Part shown: in pieces, positions 1-6,364 of the stretch
Position numbering within the stretch: the first letter of the stretch is position 1
How the letters are laid out: each line of letters opens with the position of its first letter
Origin: an uncultured Propionibacteriaceae bacterium
GTDB lineage: Bacteria; Actinomycetota; Actinomycetes; Propionibacteriales; Propionibacteriaceae
NCBI GenBank assembly: GCA_936924635.1
Contig: CAKZHP010000067.1
Coordinates: forward strand, 1-35,058
Direction: 5' to 3'
Length of the DNA stretch: 35,058 nucleotides
Translations under genes and position numbers: made by a program
The notes under the pieces: model-generated
The model's database searches: none
The model's input: only the letters and a program-made list of their open reading frames with translations
What the model was told of the DNA's origin: nothing

Positions 1-177
1 CGGCATCCGGATGTCCATGAGCATGACGTCGGGCGAGTGCTCGGCCGCGGCGCGTACGGCCTCGTCACCGTTCGCGCCCGTCGCCACCACCTGCATGTCG
101 GGCTGCGCGTCGACCAGAGCGACGAAGGCGGAGACGAGCAGGGGCTGGTCGTCGACGACGGCGACGCGGATGGTCAC
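1..177 (-). CDS. Response regulator, NarL/FixJ type (3' part outside window)
   Basis: The first 59 residues of a receiver domain are present; the gene runs off the left edge. It starts with VTIRVAVVDDQP, placing the acidic pocket at D9/D10, and ends in VMLMDIRMP with the expected phospho-acceptor at D55. The GTG start overlaps the histidine kinase stop in a GTGA junction (174-177), so the two were co-translated as a two-component pair. NarL/FixJ membership is inferred from the HisKA_3-type partner, because the HTH is not in view. Since the kinase gene is broken by a transposon, this regulator has probably lost its cognate kinase and its native upstream promoter. Confidence 0.85.
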   Translation of the reverse strand, partial: MTIRVAVVDDQPLLVSAFVALVDAQPDMQVVATGANGDEAVRAAAEHSPDVMLMDIRMP

Positions 178-955
178 GAGGGCTCCTGAGGGGTCGGTCC
201 GCTGCTGCGGGGCGGCGTACGCCTCTGCTCGACGTGGTCGAGCAGAGGCGCAGCGCCAGGTAGCGGCACCGTCACGTCCAGCTCGAACGTGTCGATCGTG
301 TGCCGCGCCGTCATGCTGCCACCGAGGGCCGTGACACGCTCCCGCAGCCCCACCAGCCCGTAGCCGGGGGGCCCTCGGCGGCGGCCGCGGGATTGGTGGC
401 GCGCATGCGTACGCCGTCGTCACCGATCGTCAGCGTGAGGTCGAGCCGTCGCGGCCGGGCGTGCTTGATCGCGTTCGTGAGGCTCTCCTGGACCGCCCGG
501 CGGATCGTGAGCCGGAGGTCGGCGGGCAGCTCGTCCTGCCACCGGGCGAGGTCGGGCGGGAGGGTCGCGGTGACGTCGATCGCCGTGGCCGGCTGCTCGA
601 CCATCGCGGGCAGCGACGTCAGGTCGCCGGCGGGGTCGCGGCTCTCTCCGGGTTCGCGCAGCATCGACACCAGGGCGCGGGTGTCGTTGAGTGCTCTGCT
701 CGCCGTCTCCTTCACCGCGCGCAGGGCGGTTGTGGCCTGCTCCGGGGTGCCGATCGCCAGGGCGGTCGAGGCCTGGACCTGCACCACGGCGAGAGAGTGC
801 GCGACGACGTCGTGCACCTCACGCGCCACCCTGGTGCGCTCGGTCTCGATGGCCAGCGCGACCCGTGCGGCGGTCTCCTGCTCCGCCGCGGCCGCCTGCT
901 CGGCCAGGGCACGGACGCGCCCCTCGGCCGCCGAGCGCCGGTCGGCGGCCCACAG
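174..955 (-). pseudogene. Sensor histidine kinase, 3' fragment (cut by transposon, plus a frameshift)
   Basis: This is the cytoplasmic half of a HisKA_3-type kinase. Reading from the transposon edge it gives LWAADRRSAAEGR, then a coiled linker, the H-box AREVHDVVAHSLAVV and the N-box QESLTNAIKHARP. The G-box region breaks at a run of six G (366-371, plus strand): before it the frame reads NPAAAAEGPP, and one base further on the expected GYGLVGLRERVTALGG appears and runs to a TGA at 174-176. One base is therefore missing, through mutation or sequencing error. The 5' half lies at 12340-12819 on the other side of the transposon. Rejoined, with one target-site copy and the missing base restored, the kinase would be about 418 aa. 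It cannot be made as one protein here. Confidence 0.9.
950..955. repeat. Target-site duplication, left copy (CCACAG)
   Basis: Six bases immediately outside the left inverted repeat equal the six bases immediately outside the right one (12340-12345). Alternative 5-bp readings do not match on the two sides, so the duplication is 6 bp if the element ends in TGTG/CACA. Confidence 0.9.
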
Positions 956-1006
956 TGTGGCTTTCGCTCTTAGATGGCGGCGTTTTTTCGATGGTCGGTG
1001 GCGGTC
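956..1006 (+). repeat. Left terminal inverted repeat of the transposon
   Basis: This 51-bp terminus begins TGTGGCTTTCGC and ends TCGGTGGCGGTC. It matches the inverted right end at 40 of 51 positions, with both 12-bp extremities nearly identical. It lies 12 bp from the T-tract of the terminator behind the small Cys-rich gene. Confidence 0.93.
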
Positions 1007-1017
1007 TGGCCGGATGG

Positions 1018-1044
1018 AAAAGTAGGGGGCCTTCGGCCCCCTAC
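1018..1044 (-). terminator. Rho-independent terminator of the merR/Cys-peptide unit
   Basis: On the minus strand a 10-bp perfect stem (GTAGGGGGCC / GGCCCCCTAC) with a GAA loop is followed by TTTT. It lies 10 bp after the stop codon of the small Cys-rich ORF and shortly before the left inverted repeat. It would stop transcription leaving the element. Confidence 0.9.
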
Positions 1045-1054
1045 TCGTGGTTTC

Positions 1055-1120
1055 CTAGCAGTTGCAGCCGCAGCCGCAGGTTTCTGATTGGCAGGTCGGG
1101 TCGTCGCAGCAGTCGTTCAC
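1055..1120 (-). CDS. 21-aa cysteine-rich peptide, possible metal(loid)-binding mini-protein
   Basis: A GTG start at 1118-1120 overlaps the merR-like stop in a GTGA junction. It is preceded by AAGGAGGTGA, a perfect match to the anti-Shine-Dalgarno end of 16S rRNA, 6 nt upstream. The product is 21 residues with seven cysteines (C4, C5, C10, C15, C17, C19, C21). It starts MNDCC and ends CGCGCNC, a CxCxCxC tail, with four acidic residues and no Lys or Arg. A strong terminator follows 10 bp later. The cysteine density and spacing suggest thiolate binding of a soft metal or arsenite, as in metallothioneins, but it matches no family I can name. The alternative, a chance ORF, is made unlikely by the Shine-Dalgarno match, the coupling and the terminator. 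Confidence 0.72.
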   Translation of the reverse strand: MNDCCDDPTCQSETCGCGCNC

Positions 1121-1551
1121 CGTGGGTCACCTCCTTCCCGTTGGAGCCAGGTGCCGGGGGTTGGCTGGGAGCATTCCCCGGCGGGTAGGGCGTCGAGCAT
1201 GGTGGTCATCTCGGTCCGGAGTGCCTCGAGACGGTTGATCTCGGCGTCCAGCTCGGTCAGGCGCCGGGTGAGCAGGTCCCCGGCGGGCTCGCACGGGCAG
1301 GTGCCGGTGTCGCGGATGGCCAGCAGGTTGCGGATGTCCTCTAGGTGCAGGCCCAGGCGTTGGCAGCCGCGGATGAAGCGCAGCCGATCCGCAGCCTCGG
1401 GGCCGTAGGCGCGGTAGCCGCCCGGGGTGCGGGAGGGCGGTGGCAGGAGGTCGGCCCGCTCGTAGTACCTGATCGTCTCGGTGCTCAACCCGGTGGCCGC
1501 GCCGAGTTCGCCGATCCGCATCCCGTCCTGAACCGCCGTCTGGGTCGTCAT
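1117..1551 (-). CDS. MerR-family metal-responsive regulator
   Basis: The protein has 144 aa. The N-terminal winged HTH reads MRIGELGAATGLSTETIRYY then ADLLPPPSR, the typical MerR DNA-binding domain. A long dimerisation helix follows (LTELDAEINRLEALRTEMTTML). Candidate ligand cysteines sit in TGTCPCEP before the helix and in AGEC near the C-terminus, the region where MerR, CueR and ZntR bind metal. The inducer is unknown; arsenite, mercury or another thiophilic ion are possible. The start at 1551 is favoured because a MerR-type promoter places the transcript start at this ATG. Its stop overlaps the start of the 21-aa Cys-rich peptide, so the two form one operon that may be autoregulated. Confidence 0.85.
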   Translation of the reverse strand: MTTQTAVQDGMRIGELGAATGLSTETIRYYERADLLPPPSRTPGGYRAYGPEAADRLRFIRGCQRLGLHLEDIRNLLAIRDTGTCPCEPAGDLLTRRLTELDAEINRLEALRTEMTTMLDALPAGECSQPTPGTWLQREGGDPR

Positions 1552-1557
1552 GCACAG

Positions 1558-1589
1558 ACGGTAAAGCTTAAAGCCCACTCCAAGGTCAA
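1558..1589 (-). promoter_or_regulatory. MerR-type promoter/operator of the merR-like gene
   Basis: On the minus strand: -35 TTGACC (1584-1589), a 20-bp spacer (1564-1583) and -10 TACCGT (1558-1563). The over-long spacer is the hallmark of MerR-activated promoters and contains an imperfect dyad, CTTGGAG-TGGG-CTTTAAG. The predicted transcript starts about 7 nt after the -10, at the ATG (1551), so the mRNA would be leaderless. Confidence 0.7.
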
Positions 1590-1627
1590 GGGTTTCGCGC
1601 CGCATTTCTCGACGTCGTTCTGGGCGG

Positions 1628-2773
1628 TTAGCCGAGGCGCCCGGACGGTGCCCGGGCCTGGGATGTTCTGGTGAGGTGTTCGGCCACGGCGGCAACGGTG
1701 GCCCGGGCGGGGGCACCGACCCCGATGAGGGTGGCCGAGGCCGGGCCGCACCAGTCCCCGTAGCCGAGGAGGAACAGCCCTGGCCGGTCGGGTGAGCGTG
1801 TGGGCGCATCGTCGGCGGTGGCCGGGACGGCGCCGTTCAGGGGCAGGCACAGCGGGCGGAGGTGGGCCAGATCGGGGCGGAAGCCGGTGCACCAGAGCAC
1901 CGCATCCACCTCGAGGCTGCGCCCGTCGTCCCACCGGATGCCGGTGGGGGTGAAACCGGAGAACATCGGCTGGGCCTCCAGTCGGCCGGCGTCGCGGGCC
2001 GCCCGGACCGGGGGCACGGCGACGATGTCCCCGAGGGAGCCCACCCCGCCGGGGCTGGGTTCGCCCCGGCGCAGGGCCTGGACGTGGTCGGTGGCCAGGG
2101 CGAACAGGGCCCGGCCGTCGACGTCGTCGGGCAGGTAGCGCGGGGGCCGGCGGGTCACCCAGGTCACGGCTGCCGCCGCGGGGAGCAGGTCGGCGGCGAT
2201 CTGCGCCCCGGAGTTGCCCCCGCCGACGACCACGACCCGCTGGCCGGTGAAGGGTGCCCGGTTGCGGTAGCCGGTGGTGTGCAGCTGGGTCCCGGCGAAG
2301 CGTTCCGCGCCGGGGATCCGGGGCACGAAGGGGCGGCGCCAGGAGCCGGTGGCGTTGATGATGACTGTGCTTTCCCAGGTGCCGCGGTCGGTGCGGGTGA
2401 GGTAGCCGCCGCCGGGGTGGTCCTCGACGGCGTGCACGGTGACGGGCCGGTGCACCGGCAGCCCGTAGCGGTGTTCGTAGGCAGTCAGGTAGGACACCAC
2501 GTGCTCGGCCGAGGGGTGGCCCGCCCCGGTCCAGGGCGGCATGCGGTAGCCGGGCAGGGAGCTGTAGGCGGCCGGGGAGAACAACTCCAGGGTGTCCCAG
2601 TAGTACTGCCAGGCCCCGCCGGGCTGTTCGTTGGCGTCCAGGATCGCGAAGCTGGGCGCCGGGCCGCCGCGGCCCCGGGCGGCGTCGCGGGCCATCCGGT
2701 GCAGGTAGAACCCGGCGGCAAGCCCGGCCTGGCCTGCCCCGATTACCAGGATGTCGACCGCACTGGCCGTCAC
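1628..2773 (-). CDS. arsO: ArsO-like FAD-dependent monooxygenase
   Basis: The protein has 381 aa. An N-terminal FAD Rossmann motif, DILVIGAGQAGLAAGFYL (residues 7-24), is followed by PGGAWQYYW and by a second dinucleotide-binding motif, VVVVGGGNSGAQIAADL, typical of flavin monooxygenases. The C-terminal LWCTGFRPDL and GLFLLGYGDWCGPASATLIGV match the group. Flavin monooxygenases called ArsO are known companions of ars operons, with a proposed but unsettled role in arsenic oxidation. The GTG at 2773 gives a normal N-terminus. An in-frame TTG at 2815 overlapping the arsR stop (TTGA) is an alternative and would add 14 residues. It lies directly downstream of arsR on the same strand and is probably co-transcribed and arsenite-induced. 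Confidence 0.75.
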   Translation of the reverse strand: MTASAVDILVIGAGQAGLAAGFYLHRMARDAARGRGGPAPSFAILDANEQPGGAWQYYWDTLELFSPAAYSSLPGYRMPPWTGAGHPSAEHVVSYLTAYEHRYGLPVHRPVTVHAVEDHPGGGYLTRTDRGTWESTVIINATGSWRRPFVPRIPGAERFAGTQLHTTGYRNRAPFTGQRVVVVGGGNSGAQIAADLLPAAAAVTWVTRRPPRYLPDDVDGRALFALATDHVQALRRGEPSPGGVGSLGDIVAVPPVRAARDAGRLEAQPMFSGFTPTGIRWDDGRSLEVDAVLWCTGFRPDLAHLRPLCLPLNGAVPATADDAPTRSPDRPGLFLLGYGDWCGPASATLIGVGAPARATVAAVAEHLTRTSQARAPSGRLG

Positions 2774-2811
2774 GGACGCTGCTGTCGGGTCTGCTGGCGG
2801 GGCCGGCGGGG

Positions 2812-3177
2812 TCAACCCAGCTCCAGCATCCGGCCCAGCTCGGCGAAGGCCGCCGGGACGACGCTGTAGTGGGCCCACCGCCCGCGTTGTTCGCGGGTGA
2901 GCAGTCCGGCCTCGACGAGTTTCTTCATGTGGTGGCTCACCGTGGGCTGACTGATACCGAGCTCCTCGGTCAGGTCGCAGGCGCACACCGCGTCACAGCC
3001 CTGGGCGGCGACGTGGGAGAGCAGGCGCAGCCGCATCGGGTCGGCCAGGGCCTTGAGCATCCCGGCGGCACGCTGGGCCTGTGCGGCGCTGATCGGGCCC
3101 GCGGACAGGGAGCAGCACGCCACCGAACCCGGCGCATCGGCGCCCTCGGGGGCGGGCAGAGTAGTTGTCGCGACCAT
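2812..3177 (-). CDS. arsR: ArsR arsenite-responsive repressor (CgArsR-type cysteines)
   Basis: The 121-aa winged-HTH repressor has LKALADPMRLRLLSHV followed by the recognition helix region ISQPTVSHHMKKLVEAGLL. Candidate As(III) ligands are C21/C22 near the N-terminus (VACCSL) and C61, C65 and C67 (GCDAVCACDL). The paired N-terminal cysteines plus a downstream one recall the Corynebacterium glutamicum ArsR rather than only the CxC of the E. coli type. The ATG at 3177 is preferred over the GTG at 3180, because a candidate -10 (TAAGAT) lies exactly 7 nt upstream, giving a leaderless mRNA. The gene is divergent from acr3 and should control both sides. Confidence 0.9.
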   Translation of the reverse strand: MVATTTLPAPEGADAPGSVACCSLSAGPISAAQAQRAAGMLKALADPMRLRLLSHVAAQGCDAVCACDLTEELGISQPTVSHHMKKLVEAGLLTREQRGRWAHYSVVPAAFAELGRMLELG

Positions 3178-3183
3178 CACCCC

Positions 3184-3245
3184 ATCTTACATTGACGTAG
3201 ATCGATATGTCCCAGTAGTGTTCGCATCGATATCAGTCGATACGA
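3184..3245. promoter_or_regulatory. Divergent arsR/acr3 promoter-operator region
   Basis: Toward arsR: -35 GGGACA (3208-3213), 18-bp spacer, -10 TAAGAT (3184-3189). An 8-bp word ATCGATAT is repeated directly at 3201-3208 and 3226-3233, with a related GTCGATA at 3236-3242. The first copy lies within the arsR promoter spacer and overlaps the -35, a likely ArsR operator. No clear promoter toward acr3 could be picked. A GAGAG-N5-CTCTC hairpin (3244-3258) directly precedes the acr3 start. Confidence 0.6.
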
Positions 3246-3258
3246 GAGATGGGCTCTC

Positions 3259-4380
3259 ATGAGCGTCACCACCGCCGCACCCGCGCCCCAGCACGGCGTG
3301 ATGAAGGAGATGTCCTTCCTGGACCGCTGGCTCCCGGGATGGATCCTGCTGGCCATGGCAGCCGGCCTCCTGCTGGGACGCTTCGTCCCCGGGCTGAACA
3401 CCGCCCTGGAGGCGGTGAAGATCGGGGAGGTCTCCCTGCCGATCGCCATCGGCCTGCTGGTGATGATGTACCCGGTACTGGCCAAGGTCCGCTACGACGA
3501 GGCCCATCGGGTGGCCGGGGACAAGCGGCTGATGATCACCTCCCTCGTGCTGAACTGGATCGTCGGTCCGGCGCTGATGTTCGCCCTGGCCTGGATGCTG
3601 TTGCCGGACCTGCCCGAGTACCGCACCGGGTTGATCATCGTCGGGCTCGCCCGGTGCATCGCCATGGTGTTCATCTGGAACGACCTGGCCTGTGGCGACC
3701 GGGAGGCCGCCGCCGTGCTGGTGGCCATCAACTCCGTGTTCCAGGTCGTCGCCTTCGGCGCGCTGGGCTGGTTCTACCTCCAGGTGCTGCCGTCCTGGCT
3801 GGGCCTGCCCACCACCAGCGCCGACTTCTCCGTGTGGGCGATCGTGCTCAGTGTCCTGGTCTTCCTCGGCGTCCCCCTGCTGGCCGGCTTCCTGACCCGC
3901 CTCCTGGGCGAGAGGGCCAAGGGGCGCACCTGGTACGAGGAGAGGTTCCTGCCCCGGATCGGGCCCTGGGCCCTGTATGGGCTGCTGTTCACCATCGTGC
4001 TGCTCTTCGCCCTGCAGGGCGAGGCCATCACCTCCAACCCCTGGGACGTTGCCCGGATCGCGCTGCCGCTGCTGGCCTACTTCGTGCTGATGTTCGGCAT
4101 CGCACTGCTGGCCTCCAAGGCCGTGGGCCTGAACTACGCCAAGTCCACCACCGTGGCCTTCACCGCCGCGGGCAACAACTTCGAGCTGGCCATCGCCGTG
4201 GCGATCGGCACCTTCGGGGTCACCTCCGGCCAGGCCCTGGCCGGCGTCGTCGGACCCCTGATCGAGGTCCCCGTGCTCGTCGGCCTGGTCTACGTCTCCC
4301 TGTGGGCCGGACGCAAGCTCTTCCCCGGGGACCCCACCGTCCCCGCCCGACCCCAGGCCGCCGCCGCGCATCGCGCCTGA
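3259..4380 (+). CDS. acr3: Acr3-family arsenite efflux permease
   Basis: A 373-aa integral membrane protein of the normal ACR3 length, with about ten hydrophobic segments. Recognisable signatures are SLPIAIGLLVMMYPVLAKV, GLARCIAMVFIWNDLACGD (with the conserved transport cysteine) and AFTAAGNNFELAIAVAIGTFG. It extrudes As(III), the product of the arsenate reductases downstream, across the cytoplasmic membrane using the proton gradient. It is the first gene of the plus-strand ars operon, and arsC follows 28 bp later. The ATG at 3259 gives a 14-residue lead before MKEMSFLDRW; an internal ATG at 3301 is possible. Confidence 0.95.
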   Translation: MSVTTAAPAPQHGVMKEMSFLDRWLPGWILLAMAAGLLLGRFVPGLNTALEAVKIGEVSLPIAIGLLVMMYPVLAKVRYDEAHRVAGDKRLMITSLVLNWIVGPALMFALAWMLLPDLPEYRTGLIIVGLARCIAMVFIWNDLACGDREAAAVLVAINSVFQVVAFGALGWFYLQVLPSWLGLPTTSADFSVWAIVLSVLVFLGVPLLAGFLTRLLGERAKGRTWYEERFLPRIGPWALYGLLFTIVLLFALQGEAITSNPWDVARIALPLLAYFVLMFGIALLASKAVGLNYAKSTTVAFTAAGNNFELAIAVAIGTFGVTSGQALAGVVGPLIEVPVLVGLVYVSLWAGRKLFPGDPTVPARPQAAAAHRA

Positions 4381-4408
4381 ACCCGCACCCCCCGACAGGA
4401 GACCACCA

Positions 4409-4852
4409 GTGACCACCCCAGAGTCCGCCTCCCGGCCGTCCGTCTTGTTCGTCTGCGCCAAGAACGGGGGCAAGTCCCAGATGGCCGCGGCCCTGATGGA
4501 ACACCACGCCGCCGGCGCCGTTCAGGTCCACTCCGCCGGCACCAAGCCCGGGAAGTCGATCAACGCCCTGTCCGCTGAGGTGATCGCCGAGGCCGGGGCG
4601 GACATGTCCGCCGGGCACCCCAAGCCCATCGACCCGGACCTGCTGGCCCGGGTGGACCGGGTCGTCGTGCTCGGCGACGAGGCCAGGGTCGAGCCGGTGG
4701 ACGGGATGGCCGGGACCATCGTCACCTGGCACACCGATGAGCCCTCCACCCGCGGCATCGAGGGGATCGAACGGATGCGCCTGGTCCGCGACGACATCGA
4801 CGCCCGCGTGCGGACCCTGCTCACCGAACTCACCGGCAGCCCCGCCTCCTGA
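4409..4852 (+). CDS. arsC: Arsenate reductase, LMW-phosphatase fold, mycothiol-type P-loop
   Basis: The protein has 147 aa. It begins with a GTG start 8 nt after AGGAG. The P-loop VCAKNGGKSQMAAALM has catalytic C16, and there is an acid loop at TWHTDEPSTRG. The KNGGKSQ P-loop and the absence of any later resolving cysteines match the Corynebacterium ArsC1/ArsC2 enzymes, which reduce arsenate through an arseno-mycothiol adduct and mycoredoxin. The thiol partner is inferred from that family. It feeds arsenite to Acr3, encoded immediately upstream. Confidence 0.88.
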   Translation: MTTPESASRPSVLFVCAKNGGKSQMAAALMEHHAAGAVQVHSAGTKPGKSINALSAEVIAEAGADMSAGHPKPIDPDLLARVDRVVVLGDEARVEPVDGMAGTIVTWHTDEPSTRGIEGIERMRLVRDDIDARVRTLLTELTGSPAS

Positions 4853-4895
4853 TCCCTCGTTCGCCCTTCACCTCCTGACTGAAATGGATGACTTG

Positions 4896-5336
4896 ATGAC
4901 CGCAGAGACCACCCCGGAGACCACCAAGCCCAGCGTGCTGTTCGTGTGCGTGCACAACGCCGGCCGCTCCCAGATGGCCGCCGCCTACCTGCAGCATCTG
5001 GCCGGGGGCCGGATCGAGGTCCGCTCCGCCGGCTCTGCCCCGGCCGACACCGTGAACCCTGCCGCCGTGGAGGCCATGGCCGAGGAGGGCATCGACATCA
5101 GTGCGAACCAGCCCAAGGTGCTCAGCGAGCAGGCCGTGAAGGACTCCGACGTGGTGATCACCATGGGCTGCGGCGACGCCTGCCCGTTCTTCCCGGGCAA
5201 GCGCTACGAGGACTGGAAGCTGGACGACCCGGCCGGCCGGGGCGTCGAGGGCGTGCGCCCGATCCGCGACGAGATCAAGACCCGCATCCAGCAGCTCATC
5301 ACCGAACTGCTCCCGGCCGAGTCCACCGCGAACTGA
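4896..5336 (+). CDS. arsC: Arsenate reductase, thioredoxin-coupled three-cysteine type
   Basis: The protein has 146 aa. It has the P-loop FVCVHNAGRSQMAAAYL and the later segment ITMGCGDACPFFPGKRYEDW, giving the nucleophile plus two redox cysteines of the thioredoxin-linked ArsC class (pI258-like). The final part, LDDPAGRGVEGVRPIRDEI, holds the DP acid motif. The ATG at 4896 is chosen; an in-frame ATG at 4884 would add MDDL, and neither has a clear Shine-Dalgarno sequence. The next gene is a thioredoxin reductase-like gene 14 bp downstream, which fits a thioredoxin-based electron supply. Confidence 0.88.
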   Translation: MTAETTPETTKPSVLFVCVHNAGRSQMAAAYLQHLAGGRIEVRSAGSAPADTVNPAAVEAMAEEGIDISANQPKVLSEQAVKDSDVVITMGCGDACPFFPGKRYEDWKLDDPAGRGVEGVRPIRDEIKTRIQQLITELLPAESTAN

Positions 5337-5350
5337 AGGCGAACCACTCC

Positions 5351-6364
5351 ATGAGCACCACGAGCACGGACACCACGAGCACTGAGCAGGCCACGGACCA
5401 GCTGATCATCATCGGGTCCGGTCCGGCCGGGTACACCGCCGCGATCTACGCCGCCCGCGCCGGACTGGCCCCCCGGGTCATCGCCGGCTCCGTCACCCAC
5501 GGCGGGGCCCTGATGAACACCACCGAGGTGGAGAACTTCCCCGGCTTCCCCGGCGGCATCTAGGGACCGGAGCTGATGGCCGGACTGGCCGAACAGGCGG
5601 CCCGCTTCGGGGCAGTCATCGAGTACGACGACGCGGCGTCCGTCCGGCTGTCCGGGCACCTCAAGGAGGTCACCACCCTGGCCGGGAAAACCTACCGGGC
5701 CCCGGCAGTGATCGTGGCCACCGGCTCGGCCTACCGGGAACTCGGCCTGCCCGAGGAGAAGAAGCTCAGCGGGCACGGGGTGTCCTGGTGTGCCACCTGC
5801 GACGGCTTCTTCTTCCGCGAGCAGGCCATCATCGTGGTCGGCGGCGGGGACTCGGCTATGGAGGAGGCTCTGTTCCTGACCCGCTTCGCGAAGTCCGTGA
5901 CCGTCGTGGTCCGCCGGGACGCCCTGCGGGCCTCGAGGATCATGGCCGCCCGGGCCAAGGACAATCCCAAGATCCGCTTCGCCTACAACAGCGCCGTGAC
6001 CGCCATCCACGGCACCGACAAGGTCACCGGGGTCTCCCTGAGTGACACCATCACCGGGGAGACCCGCGAGGTCGCCGCCACCGGCGTGTTCGTGGCCATC
6101 GGGCACCTGCCCCGCACCGAACTCGTCGCCGACCAGCTGGACCTGGATGACGAGGGGTACATCGTCGTGGACGCCCGCACCACCCACACCAACCTCTCCG
6201 GGGTGTTCGCCTGCGGGGACGCGGTGGACCACCGCTACCGCCAGGCCATCACCGCCGCCGGCACCGGCTGTGCCGCCGCCCTGGACGCCGAACGCTACCT
6301 GGCCGCCCTGCACGATGCCTACAGCATCGCCACCGCACTCGTCGAGGAACCCACCCATGGCTGA
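5351..6364 (+). pseudogene. trxB: Thioredoxin reductase-like gene interrupted by an in-frame TAG
   Basis: The frame encodes a normal-length TrxB (337 codons plus stop): FAD motif LIIIGSGPAGYTAAIYAARAG, NTTEVENFPGFPGGI, redox centre WCATC (C147/C150), NADPH motif VVGGGDSAMEEALFL and the C-terminal GVFACGDAVDHRYRQAITAAGTGCAAA. Codon 71 (5561-5563) is TAG where the family usually has Gln (GIQGPELM), a one-base CAG to TAG change. The frame stays open on both sides. Without suppression only a 70-aa stub forms; an ATG at 5576 could restart but would lack the FAD motif. It probably served the neighbouring thioredoxin-type ArsC enzymes. The chromosomal TrxB could substitute, so resistance may persist. 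Confidence 0.88.

Noticed and set aside
366..371. Programmed frameshift in the kinase G-box
   Set aside because: The G run is a typical indel site, and the gene is already split by the transposon, so a simple deletion or sequencing error is more likely.
951..955. A 5-bp target duplication as in Tn5053
   Set aside because: The 5-bp readings next to the ends differ (CACAG versus CCACA); only the 6-bp reading CCACAG matches on both sides and preserves the kinase frame.
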